NCBI GenBank assembly: GCA_003555335.1
Contig: PWHD01000072.1
Span: 1-64,000 of the forward strand
DNA length: 64,000 bases
Origin: Mollicutes bacterium
Lineage (GTDB): Bacteria; Bacillota_I; Bacilli_A; Izemoplasmatales; Izemoplasmataceae
Reading direction: 5' to 3'
Both the position numbers and the translations under genes were made by a program. This document shows, piece by piece, positions 43,613 through 52,048 of the stretch. The notes below the pieces were generated by a model. That model did not search any database and was not told where the DNA came from. It worked only from the letters and a program-made list of their open reading frames with translations. Position 1 is the first letter of the stretch, and the number at the start of each line of letters is the position of its first letter.

Positions 43613-45028
43613 TTATGGCTTGGAAAATTTGTTGATGACGTCTTCCATATCCATGGACCGATAGAAGAGATAACCCTGGATATATTTGATTTTCTGCTTC
43701 TTCATGAAATCCAGTTCCGCTTCGGTCTCGACGCCTTCGACGATCACGTCGAGATCGAACGCGGCTGCGATACTCACCATCGCCTTCACCAGTGACTGTT
43801 TCGATTTAAAACGCATGACGTCGGTCACGAAGGAGCGGTCGATTTTGATTCTGTCGAGTTTGTTCTTGGAGAGTCTTCGCATACTCGAATAACCGGTGCC
43901 GAAATCATCGATTGCCACTTTCAGTTTCAAAGCACGAAGCTGTTCGATGAAATACGATTCCTCCTCGGTGCTGAGCGGATCGACGGTTTCGGTGAATTCG
44001 ATGATGATGCGGCGCGGATCGATGTCGTGTTCTTTCAGTTTATCCCTGATGAAGGGCACGAAGGTCCGATTATGGATTTCCTTGCTTGAAATGTTGATGG
44101 ACAGAAATTCGAAGGGCACGCCTTTCTGTTCGAAACGACGATAGGCTCTGAACGCGCGGTCGACGACAATACGGTCGACCTCATCGATCATGTTGAATTT
44201 TTCGGCATGGGCGATGATTTCGGAAGGGAAGAGAAGTTTGTGCTTGTCATTATAGCGAAGCAGCGCCTCATAGCCGGCTATCTGACTGTCGGCGGCGTTC
44301 ACGATGGGCTGGAATTCCAGAAAAAAACCCTCGCTTTGAATGGTGTTTTTGATGAAACGATACATCTCGAATGTGTTCTCATGATGTTCCTTGAGATCCT
44401 TGGAAAAAACGATGACCTGGTCTTTACCGGACGACTGCGCTTTTTCATGGGCGAGTTCACTACGCAAAAGCACATCGTGATAGCGCGGCGTCACGGTCTT
44501 GATATCATAGCGGCCGACCGAGACGGTGAGCCTGATGACATGGTCGTCGAGGGAATAATAAGGTTCTTTGAGCAATGCGAGCATCTTCTCGCTGAAGGTC
44601 ATATCGAGGTCGTCTTCGGTCGGGTTGATGAGGATGAAGCGGTCGGAATGGATTCTGTAGACGTAGCTTTCCGACCTTGCGACACTTCTGAGACGCTTGG
44701 CGAAAACCGAAAGAAGTCTGTCGGCCGCGGGGATGCCGAAGATGTCGTTATAGTTCTTGAAATTGTCGATATTGATATAATAAAGTGAGACATCCTTGTC
44801 GAAACCGACAAGGATATCATTGAAATTATGCTCGAGATAGATGCTTTTTTTGAGTTGGGTCGCTTTGTCCTCATAAAGCATGCGTCGGTAGTTTTTGATT
44901 GTCTGATGACGGATGAGGGAATAGACGCCGAGCGCGACAAGGAGCAAAAAGACGATGGTGAGTAGGGCGATGGAATAAGTTCCGGCGGCTTCCAGGACAC
45001 TCAGGAGAAAAAGATGCGCAACTGACAT
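43613..45028 (-). CDS. Membrane protein with degenerate GGDEF and EAL domains
   Basis: Predicted cyclic-di-GMP phosphodiesterase. 471 residues. One N-terminal helix (about 17-40), a GGDEF-like domain (about 70-200) where the signature reads HSDRF, so it cannot act as a cyclase, and an EAL domain (about 215-460) with YEALLR, NISSKEI, FTETVD, IDDFGTGYSS, KIDRSFV and EGVETE, which keeps the metal and catalytic residues. The degenerate GGDEF may bind GTP and control the EAL domain, as known for some relatives. Confidence 0.88.
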   Translation of the reverse strand: MSVAHLFLLSVLEAAGTYSIALLTIVFLLLVALGVYSLIRHQTIKNYRRMLYEDKATQLKKSIYLEHNFNDILVGFDKDVSLYYINIDNFKNYNDIFGIPAADRLLSVFAKRLRSVARSESYVYRIHSDRFILINPTEDDLDMTFSEKMLALLKEPYYSLDDHVIRLTVSVGRYDIKTVTPRYHDVLLRSELAHEKAQSSGKDQVIVFSKDLKEHHENTFEMYRFIKNTIQSEGFFLEFQPIVNAADSQIAGYEALLRYNDKHKLLFPSEIIAHAEKFNMIDEVDRIVVDRAFRAYRRFEQKGVPFEFLSINISSKEIHNRTFVPFIRDKLKEHDIDPRRIIIEFTETVDPLSTEEESYFIEQLRALKLKVAIDDFGTGYSSMRRLSKNKLDRIKIDRSFVTDVMRFKSKQSLVKAMVSIAAAFDLDVIVEGVETEAELDFMKKQKIKYIQGYLFYRSMDMEDVINKFSKP

Positions 45029-45063
45029 TGTTTCACCTCTTCAAAGACTATTGTCAACTGTGT

Positions 45064-45885
45064 CTAAAAATCGATGTTGTCGGGTTCGGGGAAGATCTTT
45101 CGGGCGCGGTTCAGGCCACGCAAAGTCTTGCGGTCTTCATCGCTCAAGGTGAAATCGCTGATCTCGAAGTTGCTGTCGATATGGGCTTTGGTGACGGATT
45201 TGGGAATGATGATGATCTCGTTTTCAAACAGATAGCGTAACGCGATCTGCGGAACGGTCTTGTCATATTTTTTCGCGAGTTCCTGCATGGTCTCGTTATC
45301 GAGGAGGTCTTTGATCTTATGGCTCATGAGCGGAGCGTAGGCCTCGAGGTAGATACCGTTTTTCATGCAGAATTCCTGGAGTTTGCGGTTTTGCAGGTGG
45401 ACGTGGGTCTCGACTTGGTTGACCTGGGGAATGATCTCGGCGGTATCGAACAGGTGCTCGAGGTGGTGGAAATTGAAGTTGGAGACGCCGATGGCTCGGG
45501 TGTAGCCGTCCATATAGAGCTCCTCAAGGGCCTGATAGGAGTCGGCGGTCAACTGATAATCCTTGGGCCAGTGGATGAGGTAGAGGTCCACATAGTCCAT
45601 ATCGAGTTCCTCGAGAGAACGCATCAATGCGCGTTTGGTGGAAAGATAACCCTGGTCACTGTTGGCGAGTTTGGTGGTTACGAAGATGTCTTCTCGGGGG
45701 ATGCCCGAATCCTTGATTGCCTTGCCGACTTGGTCTTCATTGCGGTACGCAGCGGCGGTATCGATGTGTCGATACCCTTTTTTGAGGGCGTGGAGAACCG
45801 CCTCATAGGCTTCATTCTCCTGGGCTCTGAAAGTTCCGAGCCCGATTTGGGGGATTTTTACCCCGTTGTTCAGTTTGATTTCCAT
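45064..45885 (-). CDS. Aldo/keto reductase
   Basis: NADPH-dependent aldehyde/ketone reductase, TIM-barrel fold. 273 residues. Catalytic tetrad: Asp and Tyr in HIDTAAAYRNE, Lys in FVTTKLANS, His in YLIHWPKDY. The NADP-binding segment IIIPKSVTKAHIDSN is present. Belongs to the short (AKR5-like) group of Bacillota such as YvgN/YtbE. Physiological substrate unknown; a detoxifying role for reactive aldehydes is common. Confidence 0.93.
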   Translation of the reverse strand: MEIKLNNGVKIPQIGLGTFRAQENEAYEAVLHALKKGYRHIDTAAAYRNEDQVGKAIKDSGIPREDIFVTTKLANSDQGYLSTKRALMRSLEELDMDYVDLYLIHWPKDYQLTADSYQALEELYMDGYTRAIGVSNFNFHHLEHLFDTAEIIPQVNQVETHVHLQNRKLQEFCMKNGIYLEAYAPLMSHKIKDLLDNETMQELAKKYDKTVPQIALRYLFENEIIIIPKSVTKAHIDSNFEISDFTLSDEDRKTLRGLNRARKIFPEPDNIDF

Positions 45886-45929
45886 AAATTATCACTCTCC
45901 TATATTAAGTTTAACATAGTTTCAGGGTC

Positions 45930-46817
45930 TTAGGCCATCCATTCACTCCCGACATGGGCGCTTGAGGCGCGGACGATGACCTTGCCTCTTCTTTTCAAGG
46001 TGAGCTGGAGAATCGAATTCAGGCTCTCATAGACGGCTAGGTCCATCCTGGCTTTTTCACCCGGTCCCTCGAGTCTGGTCGACGGCCCGAGTTCGACATC
46101 GATATCGAGGGTCAGAAATCCCTTCTGCACGACAATATGCACATGGGATCCGGTCCGTTTCTTCCGCAAGGATGCCAGATTGTAACTCGAGAATCGATAG
46201 GCCTTGTTGTCATAGACCAAAAGGACGAAGAAACCGAAAGGGCTGAAGCGGAAGACGGGCATGTTGCCACCCGCCATGCTCAAGGTCAGCTTGTCGTCGG
46301 AGAAATGATTGGCCTGTAACCAGAACCAACGCATCGGAAACCGTCGACCGTAGGTCTTTTCCATATAGCTTTGACCCTCTAGTTTTTTTGTTACGCCGTT
46401 TTTTCTTAGGGTTCCCTTGGCACGGGCCTCCATGAAAACAACTTCCTGATAACATTCGAGCGGCAGAAATCTTAAGAAGCCCATGGCGCTTTTTCTGCCG
46501 CTGTTCAATCTGTTGTCGAGACGAAAAAGCGCCTGGAAGCCTTTGATATCGACTTTGAGAAGACGTTCGCTTAAGATGTTTTTCCCGATGTTCACAGTGT
46601 TGTCGCTGAAGAAGAATTCTTCGATATGGAACCGGTGATACGCGTTATCACCCTTTGTGCCGTCAAAAATCTGGATGAAGGCATGGGGGTCTTCTTCATT
46701 GTAGGTGAGGGCGAAGATGAAGGCATAGTTCATCTTTTTGGAGGTATCGGTGACACGGGTGTACCATCCTTCGAAATAGTTGAGGCTGTGCTTGTCCTTG
46801 AAACCAAAGCGGTTCAC
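45930..46817 (-). CDS. Tocopherol cyclase-like protein
   Basis: 295 residues, no membrane helix. YFEGWYTRVTD near the start and EGQSYMEKTYGRRFPMRWFWLQANHF mid-protein are the marks of the tocopherol cyclase-like family seen in plants and in many Bacillota that do not make tocopherol. Its bacterial role is unknown. It starts one base after the stop of a glycosyltransferase-like gene and should be cotranscribed, hinting at a membrane lipid or isoprenoid-linked pathway. MEP-pathway ispG at 14 kb shows isoprenoids are made. Confidence 0.82.
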   Translation of the reverse strand: MNRFGFKDKHSLNYFEGWYTRVTDTSKKMNYAFIFALTYNEEDPHAFIQIFDGTKGDNAYHRFHIEEFFFSDNTVNIGKNILSERLLKVDIKGFQALFRLDNRLNSGRKSAMGFLRFLPLECYQEVVFMEARAKGTLRKNGVTKKLEGQSYMEKTYGRRFPMRWFWLQANHFSDDKLTLSMAGGNMPVFRFSPFGFFVLLVYDNKAYRFSSYNLASLRKKRTGSHVHIVVQKGFLTLDIDVELGPSTRLEGPGEKARMDLAVYESLNSILQLTLKRRGKVIVRASSAHVGSEWMA

Positions 46818-46818
46818 C

Positions 46819-47841
46819 TCAGGTTTCCATGTCCCTTTGCATTCTTTTCAGCCGGCGGCGATAGAAAAGACGTCTGGGAAGGCCGAAGAGAAGTTTGATG
46901 TCGAAATAGAGCAAGTAAAAGGGCGTCAGGACAAATTGTAAAGGATGGTGTCTCGAGTGTTTGCGAACCGCGACATAAAGCATGATCTGAAAGGCGATGA
47001 AAAGGAGCGGATTGTACCAGTTCAGATCATAGATCAAAGTCGCATAGAAAAAATGCAGCGTCAGCATGAATAGAAGCATCCGCCTAAGACCATAGGTGTC
47101 TTTTCTCGCTTTCAAGGCCGTGTACCAGTGGGCGATGAATTCATTTCGGGTGCGCTTCTCATCGCTTTTGACAATGGTCTGTTCGTGGTCGATATGGATG
47201 ATGTTCAGATTCTTGCGGTCGGCATCGCGAATGAAATCGGCGACCTCTTCATAGATTTGTTCATGGCTGCCGGTGAGTTCATAGGTCGATCGTTTTACGG
47301 CAAAAAAGCCGTAATTGACATGTCCATGGGTGATCGCCATATCCCTGAAAATATCAAAAAACAGCTTATAACCTTCTTTTTTTCCCCGGTAGGGCAGGGT
47401 TTCTTTCACGGTGAATATCTGATGCTCGACCAGATTGTTGGCCATATGGTCGAGCGTATCGAAATTGTGCAGATAGATTTCGGAATTGAGAAACAGCAGG
47501 AAGTTGTTGGTGGCTTTCTTGTAACCCTCATGATAGGCCGCAGAAAGGATTGGCGTCTTTTTCGCCTTCGCTTCGGGATCGAGATCGAGGTCGACATCGA
47601 CGATGATGAGGTCCTCATAGTCCTTTTTGTCGAGTGCACCGTTCACGCTGACGAAAATAACCTCATGATGGGTGTTGCGGGCGAATCTGACGAGTTTTTC
47701 AAAGTTCTGATGGATATCGAAAACAGCGCTGATGATGGAGAAATGATGCTGGTTCTTATAGAACAGCAATCCTTGGGGTCGATACTTCACGATGTGGTCG
47801 ACAGCGACCAAAAAGGCTAGTAGAAACGCTAGCAAGCTCAT
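46819..47841 (-). CDS. Glycosyltransferase-like membrane protein (GT2-like)
   Basis: 340 residues. A short N-terminal hydrophobic segment, a GT-A-like domain (about 30-230; FSIISAVFDIHQNFEKLV, LIIVDVDLDL, NNFLLFLNSEIYLHNFDTLDHM) and two C-terminal membrane segments (about 255-300) followed by a very basic tail (RRRLKRMQR). The usual DxD is replaced by NSE in LLFLNSEIYL, so activity is uncertain. Resembles membrane glycosyltransferases for lipids; family membership is moderate. Confidence 0.65.
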   Translation of the reverse strand: MSLLAFLLAFLVAVDHIVKYRPQGLLFYKNQHHFSIISAVFDIHQNFEKLVRFARNTHHEVIFVSVNGALDKKDYEDLIIVDVDLDLDPEAKAKKTPILSAAYHEGYKKATNNFLLFLNSEIYLHNFDTLDHMANNLVEHQIFTVKETLPYRGKKEGYKLFFDIFRDMAITHGHVNYGFFAVKRSTYELTGSHEQIYEEVADFIRDADRKNLNIIHIDHEQTIVKSDEKRTRNEFIAHWYTALKARKDTYGLRRMLLFMLTLHFFYATLIYDLNWYNPLLFIAFQIMLYVAVRKHSRHHPLQFVLTPFYLLYFDIKLLFGLPRRLFYRRRLKRMQRDMET

Positions 47842-47864
47842 TTTACCCCTCCTCGTATACGTTC

Positions 47865-47893
47865 ATTATACACACTGAGAAAACAAAGCGCAA
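47865..47893 (-). promoter_or_regulatory. Promoter of the glycosyltransferase / tocopherol-cyclase-like operon
   Basis: Minus strand TTGCGC (47888-47893), 17-base spacer, TATAAT (47865-47870), with ribosome binding site GGAGGGG before the ATG. Confidence 0.78.
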
Positions 47894-47897
47894 TATT

Positions 47898-47937
47898 TTA
47901 AAAAAACCCGCATCGCCAAAAGGCATGCGGGTTTTTG
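47898..47937 (-). terminator. Terminator of the MarR-ABC pair 3 operon
   Basis: AAACCCGCAT / ATGCGGGTTT stem, 11-base partly paired loop and seven T on the minus strand. Confidence 0.9.
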
Positions 47938-47938
47938 A

Positions 47939-49711
47939 TCATTGGTCCTCATATTGGAGTTTGTAGAGGTAGTAGTAATGGCCTTTTTGTTTGAGAAGGG
48001 CCTGGTGCGAGCCTTTTTCGATGATCTCACCTTGTTGGAGGACGATGATCTGATCGACGTGCTGGATGGTCGAAAGGCGGTGGGCGACAATGAGCATCGT
48101 GCCGATGTTCATCATCTTCTTGAGTGATTCCTGGATCAGTTCTTCGGTCTCGGTGTCGATATTGGCGGTGGCCTCATCGAGAATCATGATTGACGGTTTA
48201 TGGACGAGAGTCCGGGCGAAACTGATCAGCTGGCGCTGCCCGGCAGAGAAGTTGTTTCCGCGTTCACGGACCGGCTCCTCATATTTTCTTGGTTGTTTTT
48301 CGATGAATTTGTCGGCGTTGACGTAACGACAGGCCTCTTTGACTTCCTCATCGGTGATGTCGTCATCGCGGAGGGTGATGTTGGTCTTGATGGTGCCGCT
48401 GAACATGAACACATCCTGAAGCATCTGTCCGATGAAGCTTCTCAGGCTCGAGATCTTGATTTTCGTGATGTCGATGCCGTCAAGATAGATGGTGCCGTGT
48501 TGGATGTCGTAGTTTCTTGTAAGCAGGCCCAGGATGGTGGTCTTCCCCGCGCCGGTGGCGCCGACGAAGGCGACCGACTGCTTGGCGTCCACTTTGAAGC
48601 TGACGTCTTTGAGGACCCATTCGTCTTCCTTGTACTGGAACCAGACGTTTTCGAACTCGATCTCCCCTTTGACGTCTTTGAGTTCGATGGCGTCGGGATC
48701 GTCTAGGACGGTCGGTTCGTTGTCTAAAATGGCGAAGATACGTTCGCTTGATGCGAATGCGGACTGGATGACGTTGAACTGCTCGGCAAGTTGTTGGATC
48801 GGTTGGAAGAAACGGTGCAGGTATTGATAGAACGCGACCAGGACACCGACTGTGAGGGTGTGGTTGACGACCTGGCGACCACCGTAATAGAAGATGATGA
48901 TTGTCGACAGCATGAAAAGCATGTACATGGTCGGTCGGTAGATGGCAAAGACGAGGAGCTCACGCATCTCGCTTTTCTTGAGCGCGGTGTTCTTCTCATC
49001 GAACTCCCGGTGCTTCTCTTCTTCCTTGTTGAAGATCTGGACGACCTTCATACCGGAGAGGTGTTCGGCTAAAAAGCCGTTGACGCGGGAGAGATTGGTC
49101 CTTACCTTGCGGTAGGCGAGGCGGGAGAAGCGTCTGAAGATGAAAGAGAAGATAAGAATGAAGGGGGTGACGGCGAGAATCAAAAGCGCAAGCTGCGCAT
49201 TGAGGAGAAACATCGCGATCAGAATCCCGATGATCATCATGAGGTTTCTGAAGACCTTGTCGATGACGCCGGAATACATTTCGTTCAGTCTGTTGGTGTC
49301 ATTGGCGACACGCGTGACGAGTTTTCCGGTCGGGACTTTGTTGAAATACTCGATGTCCTGCTTCTCGACATGGGTGAAGACTTCTTCTCTCATGTTGTAG
49401 ACAATTGACTGACCGGTCTTTTGAAGAATCATCGCCTGCATGTATTCGAACACCGACGATAGGATGATGGAGATTACGAAGACCACCAGCAAAAGCGCGA
49501 GGAATTCGGTGTCGATCGGTGTGCGGGTCAGCTCGTCGATGGAACGGCCGATGATATAGGGTTCGAGCAGTGCGAAGACCACCGACAGGACCATCAGGAA
49601 GAAGGTGAGGATGAACGCCGGAATGAATGGTTTCGCATAGGAGGCAAGACGCTTGAGAATCACTTTATCGGAATAACTGTGCAATCGCTGATCCGTATCG
49701 ATATCGTACAT
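47939..49711 (-). CDS. ABC exporter subunit, canonical-site partner (pair 3)
   Basis: 590 residues: six membrane helices and ATPase. Walker A GATGAGKTT, variant signature FSAGQ, Walker B IMILDEATANID with catalytic Glu. It begins directly after the stop of its partner. Third of the three exporter pairs in 17 kb; probable heterodimeric multidrug-type exporter under MarR control. Confidence 0.92.
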   Translation of the reverse strand: MYDIDTDQRLHSYSDKVILKRLASYAKPFIPAFILTFFLMVLSVVFALLEPYIIGRSIDELTRTPIDTEFLALLLVVFVISIILSSVFEYMQAMILQKTGQSIVYNMREEVFTHVEKQDIEYFNKVPTGKLVTRVANDTNRLNEMYSGVIDKVFRNLMMIIGILIAMFLLNAQLALLILAVTPFILIFSFIFRRFSRLAYRKVRTNLSRVNGFLAEHLSGMKVVQIFNKEEEKHREFDEKNTALKKSEMRELLVFAIYRPTMYMLFMLSTIIIFYYGGRQVVNHTLTVGVLVAFYQYLHRFFQPIQQLAEQFNVIQSAFASSERIFAILDNEPTVLDDPDAIELKDVKGEIEFENVWFQYKEDEWVLKDVSFKVDAKQSVAFVGATGAGKTTILGLLTRNYDIQHGTIYLDGIDITKIKISSLRSFIGQMLQDVFMFSGTIKTNITLRDDDITDEEVKEACRYVNADKFIEKQPRKYEEPVRERGNNFSAGQRQLISFARTLVHKPSIMILDEATANIDTETEELIQESLKKMMNIGTMLIVAHRLSTIQHVDQIIVLQQGEIIEKGSHQALLKQKGHYYYLYKLQYEDQ

Positions 49712-51508
49712 CTATGCCACCTCCACTTCGTCTTCTAGTTGTTGTCGTTCGACAAGATCACGGTAGAACTCGCAACGTTGTTCGAGTTCCTCGTGGGAAC
49801 CGACATCGAGGACTTTGCCGTCGTCGATCACCACGATCTTGTCCGCGTTTTTCACCGTTGAGATACGGTGCGCGATCATGATTGTCGTCTTGCCCTTACG
49901 GATTTTTTTCAGGTTCTTGAGTATCTTTTCCTCAGTCGAGGTGTCCACTGCGCTCACCGAATCATCCATGATCAGAATCGGTGGGTTCTTCGCCAGGGCG
50001 CGGGCGATGCTCAGGCGTTGTTTCTGTCCGCCCGAGAGGGTGACGCCGCGCTCACCGATGACGGTGTCGTAGCCTTCTTTGAACTGGACGATGTTGTCAT
50101 GCACATCACTCAGTTTCGCCACTTCCTGGATATGATCATCGTGCGCGCTGTCATCATCGACACCGAGCGCGATATTCTTCTTGATCGTATCGGAGAACAA
50201 GAATCCATCCTGAGGAACGTAACCGATATTCTCCCGCACCTGTTTGATGGGCAGACGCATGATATCGATGCCATCGATGTATAGCTGGTCTTCTTCGAGG
50301 TTGTAAAGTCTCAGCAGAAGGTCGACTATGCTCGTCTTGCCCGAGCCGGTGCGCCCGAGGATACCGATGGTTTCGCCGGCCCTTACACTGAAGGAGATGT
50401 TCTTGAGCACATTGTCGTCTTCTTCGTTATCACTGTCAGGATATTTGAAATAAAGATGATTGAAATCGATATCGCCCCTGATCTCATCCACGTCCACCGT
50501 ATCCTGATCGATGATTTCGACCGGTTCATCGAGAATCTCTTCGATACGTTGCAAAGAGGCACGACCACGGGAACGGACATTGATGATCATCGAGATGGCC
50601 ATCATCGGCCAGACGAGCATACCGAAATAAGACAGGAACGCAACCAGATTACCAATGGTGAACGGATCGGCCGAGTCCGCGGTGATTTGGACAAGACGGG
50701 TTCCGTATCCGATCATCAGGACAAAGACGAGGCTGACCACCGCCCGTACCACGATTTGAAGAAGCATCGCCATGCGGACAAAACGGATGTTTTTGTCTTT
50801 GGCATCCTGGTTGGCTCTCAGGAAATTCCTGATTTCGAGATTCTCTTTGACGAAGGCCTTGATCACCGTGATGCCGGAAAGGCTTTCCTGGACCACGTCG
50901 CTGAGATTCTCAAACGCCTTTTGCGAGTCGCGGAAACGCTGACGCATCTTGTTCCCGATGAAAAGGCCGGATAAGGCGATGACGATGAGCGGAAGGACCA
51001 AGATGGTCGTCATGCGCGGTTCGATGATGAACATTCTGGAAAAGACCAGAATGCCGAGGAAAATCGCATCGACGAACATGATCATCCCGGGGCCGATCGC
51101 TCTTCTGACCGCTTCGATGTCATTGGCGAAAAGTGCCATGAGGCCGCCGACTTTGCGTTCGGAATAAAAACGGTTGGAGAGTTTCAGGGAATGTTCGAAC
51201 AGGTCGTCTCTGAGTTCGAACGCCAGTTTACGCGAACCGCCCATGATGCCGATCCGCCAGGTGAAACGGCCGGCGACGATGAGTACGCTGATAAAGACCA
51301 GTGTGCCGACGATGTCGCGGATGGCCTGAAGTGTCTCTTCGCGGGTCGCTTCCCCGAGACGGAAGGCCTCTAGGTCATCAGCGAGGCGCCCGATGATCAA
51401 GGGTACCTCGAGCTGGGCGATGTCGACGATAAGAAGCGCGATAACCCCCATGAGAAACAAATGTGCGAATTTCAAGTAGTACTTGTTGATGGATTTGGAA
51501 AATATCAT
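49712..51508 (-). CDS. ABC exporter subunit, degenerate-site partner (pair 3)
   Basis: 598 residues. Walker A GRTGSGKTS, signature LSGGQ, Walker B ILIMDDSVSAVD with Asp for the catalytic Glu, matching the other two upstream partners. An acidic insertion (PDSDNEEDDN, about residue 355) precedes the ATPase core. It begins four bases after the MarR stop. Confidence 0.92.
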   Translation of the reverse strand: MIFSKSINKYYLKFAHLFLMGVIALLIVDIAQLEVPLIIGRLADDLEAFRLGEATREETLQAIRDIVGTLVFISVLIVAGRFTWRIGIMGGSRKLAFELRDDLFEHSLKLSNRFYSERKVGGLMALFANDIEAVRRAIGPGMIMFVDAIFLGILVFSRMFIIEPRMTTILVLPLIVIALSGLFIGNKMRQRFRDSQKAFENLSDVVQESLSGITVIKAFVKENLEIRNFLRANQDAKDKNIRFVRMAMLLQIVVRAVVSLVFVLMIGYGTRLVQITADSADPFTIGNLVAFLSYFGMLVWPMMAISMIINVRSRGRASLQRIEEILDEPVEIIDQDTVDVDEIRGDIDFNHLYFKYPDSDNEEDDNVLKNISFSVRAGETIGILGRTGSGKTSIVDLLLRLYNLEEDQLYIDGIDIMRLPIKQVRENIGYVPQDGFLFSDTIKKNIALGVDDDSAHDDHIQEVAKLSDVHDNIVQFKEGYDTVIGERGVTLSGGQKQRLSIARALAKNPPILIMDDSVSAVDTSTEEKILKNLKKIRKGKTTIMIAHRISTVKNADKIVVIDDGKVLDVGSHEELEQRCEFYRDLVERQQLEDEVEVA

Positions 51509-51512
51509 ACAG

Positions 51513-51932
51513 TTACACCTGCCCTATCTTGTCAAATAATTTCATAAGTAAACGCAGTTCTTCATCATCCAGCCGGTCGAATATCTTGGCAAGCGCACGG
51601 TCACTTTCAAGAATATTGGTCTTCGCGAGCAGTTTTCCTCTTTCGGTCAGACGGATATTGTACACGCGGCCATCGCTTTCACAGCGTTTTTTTTCGATGA
51701 GGTCGGTTTCTTCGAAGCGCCGCACCATTTCGGTGATTGTCGGTTTGGAAAGGTTGAAGGTTTCGGCGATTTCACTCATCGTCGCACTGCCTCTTCTGTC
51801 GATTTCCCGCAGATACTTGAACTGACGATCGGTCAGTCCCTTGAAATCAAGCTCCTCATAAACCTCGCGACAACTGTCGAAATAGACTTTCAAAAAAGCG
51901 TTGAATGACTGTCTTATCCTTTCTTTTTCCAT
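51513..51932 (-). CDS. MarR family regulator of ABC pair 3
   Basis: 139 residues, winged helix. The recognition region SATMSEIAETFNLSKPTITEMVRRFEETDLIEKK and the wing DGRVYNIRLTERGK are typical. Heads the MarR-ABC-ABC operon and likely represses it; a palindrome sits between its promoter and start codon. The inducer is unknown. Confidence 0.92.
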   Translation of the reverse strand: MEKERIRQSFNAFLKVYFDSCREVYEELDFKGLTDRQFKYLREIDRRGSATMSEIAETFNLSKPTITEMVRRFEETDLIEKKRCESDGRVYNIRLTERGKLLAKTNILESDRALAKIFDRLDDEELRLLMKLFDKIGQV

Positions 51933-51955
51933 AATGCACCCCGTTAGTTAGTTAG

Positions 51956-51970
51956 TTAGGCTTTACCTAA
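51956..51970. promoter_or_regulatory. Candidate MarR operator
   Basis: TTAGG-cttta-CCTAA palindrome lying just downstream of the -10, at the expected transcription start. A fourfold GTTA tandem (from 51943) runs into it. Confidence 0.6.
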
Positions 51971-51972
51971 AT

Positions 51973-52000
51973 ATTATAATCCGTTTTTCCCTTTTGTCAA
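51973..52000 (-). promoter_or_regulatory. Consensus promoter of the MarR-ABC pair 3 operon
   Basis: Minus strand TTGACA (51995-52000), 16-base spacer, TATAAT (51973-51978). Both hexamers are consensus. Confidence 0.85.
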
Positions 52001-52009
52001 GAGCCATAA

Positions 52010-52040
52010 AAGAAAAGACTATGAAATCATAGTCTTTTCA
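52010..52040 (-). terminator. Terminator of the Ig-like repeat protein gene
   Basis: GAAAAGACTATG / CATAGTCTTTTC stem with an ATTT loop; tail TTTTCTTTTA on the minus strand. Confidence 0.82.
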
Positions 52041-52048
52041 AATAAGGC

